Below, piece by piece: positions 45,727 to 55,876 of a stretch of DNA of 64,000 nt (its first letter is position 1; each line of letters starts with the position of its first letter). The stretch comes from Clostridium cibarium (GTDB taxonomy: Bacteria; Bacillota; Clostridia; Clostridiales; Clostridiaceae): the NCBI RefSeq assembly GCF_014836335.1, contig NZ_JACSRA010000002.1, forward strand, positions 165,827 through 229,826. Reading direction: 5' to 3'. The translations under genes were made by a program, and so were the position numbers. The notes under the pieces are model-generated. The model saw only the letters and a program-made list of their open reading frames with translations. It did no database searches and had not been told where the DNA came from.

Positions 45727-47325
45727 TTAATCCTCCTTTGCAGCTTTTACTAATCCTACAAATAATGGATGTGGCCTATTTGGACGAGATAAGAACTCTG
45801 GATGATATTGAACTCCTACAAAGAATTTATGATCTTTAAGTTCTACCGCCTCAACAAGTCTTCCATCTGGTGAAATTCCACTTAGTGTTAAGCCATTTTC
45901 TATGTATTGTTGTCTATATTCATTATTGAACTCAAATCTATGTCTATGTCTTTCTTGAATAAGTTCTTCACCATAAAGTTCAAATAATCTACTATTTTTA
46001 TCTACCTTACAAGGGTATGCACCTAAACGCATTGTTCCTCCTTTAGATTTAACACCAACTTGGTTGTTCATTAAATCTATTACTGGATAATTCGATATCT
46101 CATCAAACTCTCTAGAATTTGCATGCTTGAATCCTAAAACATTACGTCCATATTCTATAACTGCAACTTGCATTCCTAAACAAATTCCAAGGAAAGGTAA
46201 GTTGTTTTCTCTAGCATATTTAACAGCTTCTATCTTACCTTCTACACCTCTGTTACCAAATCCACCAGGAACTACTATACCCTTACATTCTTTTAATATA
46301 TCTTTAACAGTTTCTTTAGTTATTTCTTCACTGTCAATCCATTCAATTGTAACATTCACAGCATTTTCATATCCAGCATGCTTTAAACTTTCAACTACTG
46401 ATATATAAGCATCATGTAATTGTACATACTTTCCTATTATACCTATCTTTATTTCTTCTTGAGCTTCTTTAATCTTTTCTACTAAAGCTGTCCATTCATC
46501 TAGTTTACATTTTGTATCTTTTATACCAAGTTCTCTACAAACAATTTCTGAAAAATTGCTCTTTTCAAGCATTAATGGTGCTTCATAAAGCACTGGCACT
46601 GTACTATTTTCAATAACACAATCTCTCTTTACGTTACAGAATAATGCTATTTTATTCTTAATATCCTCTTTTAAAGGTATATCACATCTACAAATGATTA
46701 TATCTGGATTTATTCCAAGACCTTGCAATTCTTTAACACTGTGTTGTGTTGGCTTAGATTTTAATTCATCCGACCCCATAATATAAGGAACTAATGTAAC
46801 GTGAATAAATAAACAATTTTCTCTACCAACTTCAAGAGATACCTGTCTTATAGCTTCTAAAAATGGAGTTGATTCTATATCACCAACAGTACCTCCAATT
46901 TCAGTTATTATAATATCACTATCTGTAACATCCCCAACTGAATATACTTGATTTTTAATTTCGTTCGTAATGTGAGGAATTACTTGAACTGTTTCACCAA
47001 GATAATCTCCTTTTCTTTCCTTATTTAAAACATTCCAATAAACTTTACCTGTAGTTATATTAGAATACTTGTTAAGATTTTCATCTATAAATCTTTCATA
47101 ATGACCTAGGTCTAAATCTGTTTCTGCTCCATCATCTGTTACAAACACTTCTCCGTGTTGAAAAGGGCTCATAGTTCCTGGGTCAATATTAATGTATGGA
47201 TCAAATTTTTGAGCTGTTACTTTTAATCCTCTACTTTTTAATAATCTACCCAAAGAAGCTGCCGTTATCCCCTTTCCTAATCCTGATACAACACCGCCAG
47301 TTACAAAAATATACTTCTTATTCAT
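45727..47325 (-). CDS. pyrG: CTP synthase
   Basis: Protein of 532 residues. The N-terminal synthetase domain (1-265) has [19 protein letters not shown] and the C-terminal glutamine amidotransferase domain (about 290-532) has the triad Cys in FLGICLGMQ, with His and Glu in QYHPEF. It aminates UTP to CTP with glutamine as nitrogen donor, which fits the nitrogen theme of this operon. Standard length. Confidence 0.97.
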   Translation of the reverse strand: MNKKYIFVTGGVVSGLGKGITAASLGRLLKSRGLKVTAQKFDPYINIDPGTMSPFQHGEVFVTDDGAETDLDLGHYERFIDENLNKYSNITTGKVYWNVLNKERKGDYLGETVQVIPHITNEIKNQVYSVGDVTDSDIIITEIGGTVGDIESTPFLEAIRQVSLEVGRENCLFIHVTLVPYIMGSDELKSKPTQHSVKELQGLGINPDIIICRCDIPLKEDIKNKIALFCNVKRDCVIENSTVPVLYEAPLMLEKSNFSEIVCRELGIKDTKCKLDEWTALVEKIKEAQEEIKIGIIGKYVQLHDAYISVVESLKHAGYENAVNVTIEWIDSEEITKETVKDILKECKGIVVPGGFGNRGVEGKIEAVKYARENNLPFLGICLGMQVAVIEYGRNVLGFKHANSREFDEISNYPVIDLMNNQVGVKSKGGTMRLGAYPCKVDKNSRLFELYGEELIQERHRHRFEFNNEYRQQYIENGLTLSGISPDGRLVEAVELKDHKFFVGVQYHPEFLSRPNRPHPLFVGLVKAAKED

Positions 47326-47331
47326 AATTAA

Positions 47332-48162
47332 TTAAATCCTTCCTTCAAAAACAAATTCCGCTGGGCCAGTCATATAAACAAGGCCATCAGATAAATATTT
47401 TATCTTTAAATCTCCCCCCAAAAGTTTTACTGTAATATCTTCATTGATCTTACAATATTTATTTAGTACAGATGCTACTACTGCTGCGCAAGCGCCTGTT
47501 CCACAAGCATAAGTTTCCCCACTGCCTCTTTCCCATACACGCATTTTTATGGTTTTCTCATCAATAACTTGTATAAATTCTGTATTAATTCTTTCTGGAA
47601 ACAGAGGGTGATTTTCAAATTTGGGCCCTATTTTCTCTATTTCCAAATCATCAATATTATCCATATATATAACGCAATGAGGATTTCCCATTGACACACA
47701 AGTTATCCCTACTTCTCTATTATCTACTGTAATCTTCTCATTTACAATAATATCTTTATCTAATAAAACAGGTATATCTTTGGGATTTAAGATTGCTTTT
47801 CCCATATTAACTTCTACCTGCATTACTTTATTATCTTCAACGAAAAGTTTAAGTGTCTTAATGCCTCCTAGTGTTTCTAAAGTTATTACATCTTTGTTAG
47901 TAAGACCTTTTTCATAAACATATTTAGCAATACATCTAACTCCATTTCCACACATTTTACCTTCTGAACCATCAGCATTAAACATTCTCATTCTAAAATC
48001 CGCCAATTTTGACGGAAGAATTAAAATAATACCATCTCCTCCAACTCCAAAATGTCTATCGCTAAGTTTTATAGACAATTCTTCAGGATTTTGAATTTCT
48101 TTTTCCATACAGTTGAAATAAAGATAGTCATTACCAATTCCATGCATCTTAGTAAATTCCAT
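47332..48162 (-). CDS. dapF: Diaminopimelate epimerase
   Basis: Protein of 276 residues that converts LL-DAP to meso-DAP. The two catalytic cysteines are in MCGNGVRC and ACGTGAC; the start MEFTKMHGIGNDY is typical. It is two bases after the ANTAR regulator and six before pyrG, in the same operon as dapL. Confidence 0.96.
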   Translation of the reverse strand: MEFTKMHGIGNDYLYFNCMEKEIQNPEELSIKLSDRHFGVGGDGIILILPSKLADFRMRMFNADGSEGKMCGNGVRCIAKYVYEKGLTNKDVITLETLGGIKTLKLFVEDNKVMQVEVNMGKAILNPKDIPVLLDKDIIVNEKITVDNREVGITCVSMGNPHCVIYMDNIDDLEIEKIGPKFENHPLFPERINTEFIQVIDEKTIKMRVWERGSGETYACGTGACAAVVASVLNKYCKINEDITVKLLGGDLKIKYLSDGLVYMTGPAEFVFEGRI

Positions 48163-48164
48163 AA

Positions 48165-48734
48165 CTACACTCCTAAATAATTTATTATTTTATCAGCTAC
48201 TTCTCTTCTAGTCAACCTAGCATCCATAGCTTGCTTTTCCAAATATTTATGTGCTTCCTCTTCTGTCATATTATTATATTGAATAAGCAAACACTTGGCT
48301 CTATCAATTTTCTTAATATCTTCTACTTGTTGCATTAATTTATTTTTTTCATTTTTAAGAGCACTAAACCTCCTTAATGATGTAAAAACAAATTTTACGC
48401 CTTGATGAAATATTGATTTAGTAAAAGGCTTTGGTATAACGAAAATTCCATACTCTTCAACCTTAGCAGAAACCAAATCAGCATTTTCTGACTTTACAAC
48501 TAAGATAACACCACTGCTACCACTTCTAGACAACTTGATAGCAAAATCACTACCAAATTCATCTTTAAGAGGTGTATCTACTATTATTATGCTATAGTTT
48601 TCATGTATTAATCTTCTTCTAGCTGATCCACTATTCCCTTCAGTGTCAATATGGACATACCCCATACTCTTTAGATTTTCAGTATATACCTTTGTTCCTT
48701 TATCTGAACTACACACTAATAGTATTTTATCCAT
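48165..48734 (-). CDS. ANTAR-domain antitermination regulator
   Basis: Protein of 189 residues. It has a receiver-like N-terminus (1-115, with SIIIVDTPL at the usual Asp site), a coiled region, and the ANTAR RNA-binding domain (about 125-185: RAKCLLIQYNNMTEEEAHKYLEKQAMDARLTRREVADKII). ANTAR proteins bind paired hexaloop hairpins and prevent intrinsic termination. It lies directly after glnA, as NitR does in C. saccharobutylicum. The likely targets are glutamine synthetase leaders, here perhaps the terminator at 50485-50524, though I could not see a clear paired-hexaloop motif. Confidence 0.9.
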   Translation of the reverse strand: MDKILLVCSSDKGTKVYTENLKSMGYVHIDTEGNSGSARRRLIHENYSIIIVDTPLKDEFGSDFAIKLSRSGSSGVILVVKSENADLVSAKVEEYGIFVIPKPFTKSIFHQGVKFVFTSLRRFSALKNEKNKLMQQVEDIKKIDRAKCLLIQYNNMTEEEAHKYLEKQAMDARLTRREVADKIINYLGV

Positions 48735-48762
48735 ATAACACCTCCCAAACTCAAAATTTTAA

Positions 48763-50094
48763 TTAAAGTCTATAAAAATAATTACTAATCTCCCATTCAC
48801 TTACTTCATCGTGAACTGTACATTTACTTTCATAATCTGACCATTCTTTAAGTTTAATTTTTAAGAATTTATTATATACAAATTCTCCTAGCACTTCTTT
48901 AACAAAATCACTATTTTTCATTATATGAAGAGCTTCATTAAGATTTGAAGGTAATTTATCAAATTTATCAACTTCTATATTATCTACATTACTATAAAGA
49001 TTTCCTTCAACAGCATCTGGAAGAACTCTTCTCTTTTTAATACCTTCCATTCCAGCATAAATTAAAAGAGAAAATGCTATATATGGATTGCAAGTACTAT
49101 CTGGACTTCTTAGTTCCATTCTACTATACTCTCCTCTTGAAGCTGGTATTCTAATTAATTGGGATCTGTTTTTGTGAGACCACGTTACATACTTAGGGGC
49201 TTCAAAAGAACCAAATCTTTTGTACGAATTGATTGTAGGATTTAATACTGCAGTAATTTCCTTAATCCTATACATTATTCCAGCTATAAACCCTTCTGCC
49301 ACCTTATTATGCACTCCATCATTATGAAATAGATTTTTATCTTCCTTAGATATAGATAGATTAATATGAAGACCTGAACCGCTCTTATTAAGCAAAGGTT
49401 TTGGCATAAAGCTAGCATGAAGTCCATTTAGACTTGCTATTGTTTTTATAACATTCTTAAATGTTATAAAATTATCTGCTGAACTTAAAGCATTATCATG
49501 CATAAAGTCAATCTCATTTTGACCAGGCCCTGATTCATGATGAGAACTTTCTGGAGTTAACCCCATCTCTTCTAATGTTAAACAAATTTCTCTTCTAATA
49601 TTTTCACCCTTATCAAAAGGTGCTACTTCAAAATATCCTGCACCATCATGGGGAATCAATATAGGTTCTCCTTCGTCATCAGTCTTAAATAAATAAAACT
49701 CACATTCTGGACCAACCTTAGCTGTATAACCTAATTCCCAAAGCTCTTGTACAGCTTTCTTTAATATATTTCTACAATCACCTTTAAAGATTTCCCCTTC
49801 TGGAGTTCTTATATCACAAAAAAATCTAGCAACTCTTCCTTCTTGAGGTCTCCAAGGAAGTATTGCCAATGTTGAAGGATCAGGGAACAAAAACAAATCT
49901 GACTCTTCTATATTTAGAAATCCCTTTATCGATGACGCATCAAAACATATTCCATGAAGAAAAGCCCTCTCTAATTGAGATGCCATTATAGATATACTTT
50001 TCAACTCTCCACAGACATCACAAAATTGTAACTTTATAAATTTAATGTCATTCTCTTCAATAAATCTTAATATTTCAGCAATTGTTTGATCCAT
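48763..50094 (-). CDS. glnA: Glutamine synthetase type I
   Basis: Protein of 443 residues of the GSI-alpha class. Motifs are a DGSS-like segment (FDASSIKGF), the GPECEFYLF metal site, ESSHHESGPGQNEIDF, and KPLLNKSGSGLH. It assimilates ammonium. The length and lack of the adenylylation region point to feedback control as in Bacillus instead of covalent modification. It is the first gene of the operon glnA-ANTAR-dapF-pyrG-dapL. The start is an ATG with AAGGAGG. Confidence 0.96.
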   Translation of the reverse strand: MDQTIAEILRFIEENDIKFIKLQFCDVCGELKSISIMASQLERAFLHGICFDASSIKGFLNIEESDLFLFPDPSTLAILPWRPQEGRVARFFCDIRTPEGEIFKGDCRNILKKAVQELWELGYTAKVGPECEFYLFKTDDEGEPILIPHDGAGYFEVAPFDKGENIRREICLTLEEMGLTPESSHHESGPGQNEIDFMHDNALSSADNFITFKNVIKTIASLNGLHASFMPKPLLNKSGSGLHINLSISKEDKNLFHNDGVHNKVAEGFIAGIMYRIKEITAVLNPTINSYKRFGSFEAPKYVTWSHKNRSQLIRIPASRGEYSRMELRSPDSTCNPYIAFSLLIYAGMEGIKKRRVLPDAVEGNLYSNVDNIEVDKFDKLPSNLNEALHIMKNSDFVKEVLGEFVYNKFLKIKLKEWSDYESKCTVHDEVSEWEISNYFYRL

Positions 50095-50443
50095 GTAACT
50101 ACCTCCTTATTTCTTTATTTTTATTAGAGTTTTCTTAACTCAAAGCTCTAAATAACACACTTCAAAATACTTTGCCAGCTTTTATCATTTATTATTATAC
50201 CATTAATAATGGTAACTCCAAGTATGTTTAAGTATAATTTTCTTTCATAATTGTATCATCTAAAATAAAATAAGCAACTAAAAATTTTAGTTGCTCAAAA
50301 AAATAACCACAATCTATTTAAAATCAATTAAAAAACTGGTCTACTAATAAACACTCCCAAAAAGCGTAATTTATAGAACCCCATTGTTCATATAACAATT
50401 TTATTAAAAACCTAATTTTTTGTCAATATTTTTTTTAATTCTA

Positions 50444-50472
50444 TTGCATTTTAGCAATTTGAATTATATAAT
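50444..50472 (+). promoter_or_regulatory. Promoter of type III glutamine synthetase gene
   Basis: TTGCAT (50444-50449), 17-base spacer, TATAAT (50467-50472). Transcription should start about 50480, only a few bases before the strong hairpin. Confidence 0.65.
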
Positions 50473-50484
50473 GTTATTAACAGC

Positions 50485-50524
50485 AAGGGCGCTGTACACT
50501 ACTAGGTGTACAGCGCCCTTTTTT
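50485..50524 (+). terminator. Promoter-proximal terminator/attenuator upstream of glnN
   Basis: A perfect 15-bp G/C-rich stem, AAGGGCGCTGTACAC (50485-50499) with GTGTACAGCGCCCTT (50506-50520), a six-base loop (TACTAG) and a run of T. It is the most G/C-rich hairpin in the window and lies between the promoter and the AAGGAGG of glnN, so read-through must be regulated or the hairpin has another 5'-end role. Confidence 0.8.
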
Positions 50525-50541
50525 ATTAAGGAGGAATCTTG

Positions 50542-52641
50542 ATGGATAATAAGAACTATGTACCAAATTTATTTGGAAGTATGGTATTCAATGAAAATAC
50601 TATGAAAGAACGCTTACCTAAGCAAACTTATAAGGATTTAAAAAAAGCTATTGAAAATAATTCCGAACTTAATCTTGAAATAGCTAATGTTATAGCTAAT
50701 GCAATGAAAGATTGGGCTTTAGAAAAAGGTGTTACACATTTCACTCACTGGTTCCAACCAATGACAGGAATAACTGCTGAAAAGCATGATGCATTTATTC
50801 AACCTACTGCTGATGGAAATATAATAATGGAGTTCTCTGGCAAAGAATTAATAAAAGGTGAACCAGATGCATCTAGTTTCCCATCTGGTGGATTAAGAGC
50901 TACTTTTGAAGCAAGAGGATATACTGCTTGGGATCCTACATCTTATGCATTTATAAAAGATAATATATTATGTATACCTACAGTATTTATGTCATATACA
51001 GGTGAAGTATTAGATAAAAAGACTCCTTTACTTCGTTCAATGGAAGCACTAAACAAACAAGCTTTAAGAATATTAAAGTTATTTGGAAAAGATAATGTTA
51101 AGAGAGTAACTACCACTGTTGGTCCTGAACAAGAATATTTCCTAGTAGACAAAGAATACTACTCAAAAAGACTAGACTTAATGTTAACTGGAAGAACTCT
51201 TTTAGGTGCTAAAGCTCCTAAAGGTCAAGAATTAGAAGATCACTACTTTGGAAATATAAAAACAAGAGTAGCTGCATACATGGAAGATTTAGATAGAGAA
51301 TTATGGAAACTTGGTGTATTAGCTAAAACAAAGCATAACGAAGTTGCTCCAGCTCAACATGAATTAGCTCCAATATTTGCTTCTACAAATATTTCTGCAG
51401 ACCACAACCAATTAACAATGGAACTTATGAAAAAAATAGCTGATAAACATGGTTTAGTTTGCCTTTTACATGAGAAACCATTTGAAGGAATCAATGGTTC
51501 TGGTAAGCATAATAACTGGTCTCTTTCTACAGACCTTGGAGAAAATTTATTAGACCCAGGTAAGAAACCTGAAGATAATGTACAATTCTTAACTTTCCTT
51601 TGTGCTGTAATAAAGGCAGTTGATGAATATCAAGATTTATTAAGAATTTCTGTTGCTAACGCTGGAAATGATCATAGATTAGGTGCAAATGAAGCTCCAC
51701 CTGCTATAGTATCAATATTCCTAGGTGATCATTTAGAAGCAGTTCTAGAATCAATAGAAAACAGTTCTGTTTACGCTTCAGAGAAAGCTACTAAAATGGA
51801 ACTTGGAGTTGATATAATTCCTAAATTTACAAAAGATACTACTGATAGAAATAGAACTTCACCATTTGCATTTACAGGTAATAAATTTGAATTTAGAATG
51901 TTAGGTTCAACTTTCTCAGTATCTGGTCCTAACATAGTTTTAAACACTATAGCTGCAGAAGCTTTAGAACAATTTGCTGATACTCTTGAAGCAGCTCCTG
52001 ATTTTAAGACCGCTTTAGATGATTTAATAAAATCTACTATACAAAAGCATAAGAGAATTATATTTAATGGAAATAACTATTCTGACGAATGGGTTGAAGA
52101 AGCTGAAAAAAGAGGTTTATTGAATCTTAAAACTACAGTAGATGCTCTTCCTCATTTTGTAGATGAGAAAAATATAGCTTTATTCGAAAAGCACAATATT
52201 TTCACAAATGTTGAAATGCACTCAAGATATGAAATACTTCTAGAAGAATATTCTAAAGTACTTAACATCGAAGCTTTAACTACTGTTGATATGGTTAGAA
52301 GACAAATTCTACCTGCAGTAACTTCATTCATGAAAGAATTGAGTGATACTATTATTAGCAAGAAGTCAGTTGGCTTAAGTACTAGCTGCGATATGGAAAA
52401 GGGTACTTTAACTCAAGTTTCTACATTTGCAAACAAGCTATATGAAGAAGTTGAAAAGTTAAACACTTTACTGACTAAAGCAGAAGAACGTAAAGATGCA
52501 TATGATAATGCAAACTTCTATAAATCAGAAGTAATTCCTGCTATGGAAGCTACAAGAGCCGCTTGTGATGGTCTTGAAGTGTTAGTTGGAGAAAATTACT
52601 GGCCAATACCAACTTATTCTGATTTAATCTTCAGAATATAG
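50542..52641 (+). CDS. glnN: Glutamine synthetase type III
   Basis: Protein of 699 residues, much longer than GSI, with the GSIII marks [70 protein letters not shown] and FRMLGST. It makes glutamine from glutamate and ammonium. The ATG at 50542 is preferred over the TTG at 50539; AAGGAGGAA lies upstream. It is divergent from the GSI operon, giving the cell two different synthetases under adjacent control. Confidence 0.96.
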   Translation: MDNKNYVPNLFGSMVFNENTMKERLPKQTYKDLKKAIENNSELNLEIANVIANAMKDWALEKGVTHFTHWFQPMTGITAEKHDAFIQPTADGNIIMEFSGKELIKGEPDASSFPSGGLRATFEARGYTAWDPTSYAFIKDNILCIPTVFMSYTGEVLDKKTPLLRSMEALNKQALRILKLFGKDNVKRVTTTVGPEQEYFLVDKEYYSKRLDLMLTGRTLLGAKAPKGQELEDHYFGNIKTRVAAYMEDLDRELWKLGVLAKTKHNEVAPAQHELAPIFASTNISADHNQLTMELMKKIADKHGLVCLLHEKPFEGINGSGKHNNWSLSTDLGENLLDPGKKPEDNVQFLTFLCAVIKAVDEYQDLLRISVANAGNDHRLGANEAPPAIVSIFLGDHLEAVLESIENSSVYASEKATKMELGVDIIPKFTKDTTDRNRTSPFAFTGNKFEFRMLGSTFSVSGPNIVLNTIAAEALEQFADTLEAAPDFKTALDDLIKSTIQKHKRIIFNGNNYSDEWVEEAEKRGLLNLKTTVDALPHFVDEKNIALFEKHNIFTNVEMHSRYEILLEEYSKVLNIEALTTVDMVRRQILPAVTSFMKELSDTIISKKSVGLSTSCDMEKGTLTQVSTFANKLYEEVEKLNTLLTKAEERKDAYDNANFYKSEVIPAMEATRAACDGLEVLVGENYWPIPTYSDLIFRI

Positions 52642-52657
52642 TTCATATCATTTATAG

Positions 52658-52692
52658 AAAAAAGCAGATGGCTTAGAGTCATCTGCTTTTTT
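52658..52692. terminator. Bidirectional terminator between glnN and the ABC exporter
   Basis: AAAAAAGCAGATG (52658-52670) pairs with CATCTGCTTTTTT (52680-52692), with A and T runs for both convergent genes. Confidence 0.85.
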
Positions 52693-52725
52693 CTATATTA
52701 TAAATTTCCAATAATATTATTCTTT

Positions 52726-54432
52726 CTAATTCTTAACGAAATTATGCAATTCCTTATATATTCCACCTAACTTCATAAGTTCTTCATGTGTTCCTTTTTC
52801 CTCAATTCCTTTATCAGTAAGCACAATGATTTCATCTGCATTTCTAATAGTAGATAATCTATGTGCAACTACAATAGTAGTTCTACCTTTACATAATTCA
52901 TCTAAAGATTTCTTAATATAATATTCTGTAGTATTATCAAGAGCCGAAGTCGCTTCATCTAAAATAAGAATAGGAGGATTCTTTAAAAATACTCTAGCAA
53001 TAGAAATTCTTTGTTTCTGTCCACCTGAAAGCTTAACTCCTCTTTCACCTATATAAGTATCATATCCTTCATCAAGACTTAATATGAATTCATGAATATT
53101 AGCTCTTTTAGCAGCTTCATAAACTTCCTCATCACTCGCCTCAAAATTTCCATACATTATGTTTTCTTTAATTGTTCCTGTAAATAAGAAAACCTCTTGC
53201 TGCACTATACCTATATTTTCACGCAATGACTTAATTGTAATATCATAAATACTTTTATTATCTATAAGTATGTCACCCTTGTCCAAATCATAGAATCTAG
53301 GTATTAAGTTACAAAAAGTTGATTTTCCTCCGCCTGATGGGCCTACCAATGCAAGCATCTTACCTTCTTCAATATTTAAAGATAATCCACCTAAAATTTT
53401 ATTATCCTCATAACTGAATTCAGCATCTTTAAACGTTATTTGTCCTTTAACATCTACTAAATCTTTAGCTCCTTTTTTCTCTTTTTCCCTATCTTCACTT
53501 AGGATTTCCATATATCTTTGAAAACCTGTCATACCACTTTGGAATTGTTCCATAAAATTAATTAACTTCTTAATAGGATCAGTGAATATTTTTATATATA
53601 ATAAATAAGCAAAAAAGTCGCCTAATCCTATTATATTATTAAATGTAAATAATCCACCGATTATTAATGCAACATAGTTTAAAATATCTATAGAGAAAGT
53701 TGCTCCTGAAAAATATTCTGCCATAACCTTATAGGCCTTTTCTCTAGCATTTATGAAATTTTTATTTCCTTCTTCAAACTTAGCTTCCTCAAACTCATGA
53801 GAGACAAAAGCTTTCGAAACTCTAATTCCAGAAATACTATTTTCTAAACTAGCATTAACTACACCTGTCTTTACTCTTGTTTTTAGAAATGAATCATTCA
53901 TTCTTTTTCTTTGTTTCATCGTAAATATAACTATTATAGGTATAAATGCAAAGATTATTAATGTTAAAGGAATATTTATGGTACATAGTATTCCAAATGA
54001 TCCAAGTAACATTACTATGGAAATAAATATATCTTCTGGTCCATGGTGGGCAAGTTCTGATATTTCCATTAAATCATTTATAATCCTAGACATTATATCT
54101 CCAGTTTTATTATTATCGAAATATGTATTTGGCAATCTTTGAAGATGGTTAAATATCTCACGTCTCATATCACCTTGCATTCTAACTCCAACAACATGTC
54201 CCCAGTACTGCATGAAATATCCACATATAGCCTTTATTATAAACAATATAATAAGTGTTATTGCAAATACTATTATCATCCTCATTTCTTTATTTGGAAT
54301 TGAATTATCAACCAACTCCTTGGTCATCATTGGATAAACCAAATCACAACCAGCTGCCACCAAAGCTGCTATTAAATCAATAAAAAACAACTTCTTATAC
54401 GGCTTATAAAAACTAACAAATTTTTTAAACAT
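52726..54432 (-). CDS. ABC exporter, fused permease and ATPase
   Basis: Half-transporter of 568 residues (MsbA/LmrA type). Six membrane helices (about 15-305) are followed by an ATPase domain with Walker A GPSGGGKS, signature LSGGQKQR and Walker B ILILDEATSA. It works as a homodimer and exports lipids, drugs or peptides; the substrate cannot be deduced. It is 24 bases after the NitT/TauT ATPase gene and may be cotranscribed with that importer. Confidence 0.9.
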   Translation of the reverse strand: MFKKFVSFYKPYKKLFFIDLIAALVAAGCDLVYPMMTKELVDNSIPNKEMRMIIVFAITLIILFIIKAICGYFMQYWGHVVGVRMQGDMRREIFNHLQRLPNTYFDNNKTGDIMSRIINDLMEISELAHHGPEDIFISIVMLLGSFGILCTINIPLTLIIFAFIPIIVIFTMKQRKRMNDSFLKTRVKTGVVNASLENSISGIRVSKAFVSHEFEEAKFEEGNKNFINAREKAYKVMAEYFSGATFSIDILNYVALIIGGLFTFNNIIGLGDFFAYLLYIKIFTDPIKKLINFMEQFQSGMTGFQRYMEILSEDREKEKKGAKDLVDVKGQITFKDAEFSYEDNKILGGLSLNIEEGKMLALVGPSGGGKSTFCNLIPRFYDLDKGDILIDNKSIYDITIKSLRENIGIVQQEVFLFTGTIKENIMYGNFEASDEEVYEAAKRANIHEFILSLDEGYDTYIGERGVKLSGGQKQRISIARVFLKNPPILILDEATSALDNTTEYYIKKSLDELCKGRTTIVVAHRLSTIRNADEIIVLTDKGIEEKGTHEELMKLGGIYKELHNFVKN

Positions 54433-54456
54433 ATATCCCCCTCCTATTTATTTCAT

Positions 54457-55125
54457 CTATATAAGTTTTAATATTTCCTCTTTATCTTCTTGTATTTTTT
54501 CTGTGAAGACCCCTCTAATAGAAAATGGCTTTCCTCCTAAGACAAAAATATTTCCATTCATGTATATAGCCTCATCCACATCATGAGTAACAAATATGAC
54601 CATTCTCTCTTCTTTTTTCAATATTTGTTTTAATTCCTTCATTATAGAATATTTAGTTTTATAATCAAGGGATTTAAATGGTTCATCCATTAAAATTAAT
54701 TTTGAAGGCTTTAAAAGAGCTCTTGCTATATTAACTCTCTGCCTCATCCCCCCACTTAATTTCTCTGGATATTTCATCTGAATATTTTCTAAATGCAAGA
54801 GTTTAAAGGTCTCATTTATTTTCTTCACCCCTTCATCCTTTGAAAAATAATCATATATAAACAATTCCATATTTTCTTTAATGTTAAGCCAAGGAACTAA
54901 TCTATCTTCCTGAAATATATAACTTATATCATCTTCATTAATTCCAACTATCTCTCCTGAATCTTTTTTAAGTAATCCTGATAATATATTAAGAAGAGTA
55001 CTCTTCCCACCACCAGATTCACCAATTATTGAATTTACACTTTCAGAAGTAAAAGAAATATTAAAATTATCAAATACTATTCTATCCCCAAAGGACTTAC
55101 ATAAATTTTTAATTTCTATCTTCAT
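54457..55125 (-). CDS. NitT/TauT-type ABC importer, ATPase
   Basis: ATPase of 222 residues with Walker A GESGGGKST, Q-loop YIFQEDRLVPW, signature LSGGMRQR and Walker B LILMDEPF. The segment EDRLVPWLNIKENM is characteristic of nitrate/sulfonate/taurine-type importers. Its start overlaps the permease gene by 17 bases. Confidence 0.9.
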   Translation of the reverse strand: MKIEIKNLCKSFGDRIVFDNFNISFTSESVNSIIGESGGGKSTLLNILSGLLKKDSGEIVGINEDDISYIFQEDRLVPWLNIKENMELFIYDYFSKDEGVKKINETFKLLHLENIQMKYPEKLSGGMRQRVNIARALLKPSKLILMDEPFKSLDYKTKYSIMKELKQILKKEERMVIFVTHDVDEAIYMNGNIFVLGGKPFSIRGVFTEKIQEDKEEILKLI

Positions 55126-55876
55126 GTTTCCACCTATAAACTTTTTTAATGACTAATTTGTTTAACAAATCAAACGATACAGATAATATAGCTATAATTA
55201 TAACCCATGCAAAAATTGCATTTGTGTTAAAATTCATCTTTTCAACTTGAATTGATGAGCCTACGCCATATTTAGGCTCACCATAAACTTCGCCTGCTAT
55301 TATAACTTTAAATGCTAGAGAAAATGTAGACATTAAAATTCCTGTAATATAAAACCCTATAACTGGCATATATATTTTCTTAACCTTTTGCCATGTTGAA
55401 ATCTTATAAACTTTACACATATCCATAAGTTCTTTATTTATATTATTGATTGAGCTTATGACACCTTCATAGAGTATAGGAAATACTATAAAAAAACTTA
55501 CTATAAAAGGTGCCTCTTCTTTCTTGAACCAAATAAGTGCAAGCACAATCAAAACCATTGTCGGTATAGTTTTACCTATTGAATTTAATGGCTTTAGAAA
55601 ACTTTTAAAAACGGGGTACATCAAAGATAGCACCCCAAACACTATAGCTAAAATTAAAGCTATAAGAAAACTAATTAAAGTCCTGCTAAGACTAAATAAA
55701 ATATTTTTAAAGAAATCATCTTTAACTAAGATTTCCTTTATGGAAAACAATACATTCTCAACTCTTGGAAGATATATTTCATTATTCATTTTTATTGCTA
55801 TTATCTCCCACAGAATGATTAATACTATACAAGCTATTATTCCCTGTATTTTATTTTTCCATGTAAACTCCTTCAT
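55109..55876 (-). CDS. NitT/TauT-type ABC importer, permease
   Basis: Membrane protein of 255 residues with about six helices and the BPD_transp_1 EAA region (LMDMCKVYKISTWQKVKKIYMP). It overlaps the substrate-binding gene by 26 bases and the ATPase gene by 17 bases, so translation is coupled. Substrate is inferred only at the family level: an organic sulfonate, nitrate-like or thiamine-precursor-like molecule. Confidence 0.9.
   Translation of the reverse strand: MKEFTWKNKIQGIIACIVLIILWEIIAIKMNNEIYLPRVENVLFSIKEILVKDDFFKNILFSLSRTLISFLIALILAIVFGVLSLMYPVFKSFLKPLNSIGKTIPTMVLIVLALIWFKKEEAPFIVSFFIVFPILYEGVISSINNINKELMDMCKVYKISTWQKVKKIYMPVIGFYITGILMSTFSLAFKVIIAGEVYGEPKYGVGSSIQVEKMNFNTNAIFAWVIIIAILSVSFDLLNKLVIKKVYRWKHEDRN

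Larger units (their letters stand above)
50095..50541. promoter_or_regulatory. Divergent control region between glnA (GSI) and glnN (GSIII)
   Basis: Stretch of 447 bases without genes. On the minus side, TTGGAG, a 16-base spacer and TATAAT may form the glnA promoter. In the middle, AGCAACTAAAA pairs with TTTTAGTTGCT (50273-50295), a hairpin with T-rich or A-rich flanks on both strands. On the plus side there is the glnN promoter (50444-50472) and, right after the expected start, the terminator at 50485-50524. I saw no tRNA-like or T-box structure. Confidence 0.6.

Noticed and set aside
50095..50541. T-box or riboswitch leader before glutamine synthetase genes
   Set aside because: No T-box sequence, specifier stem or known aptamer core; only simple hairpins are visible.
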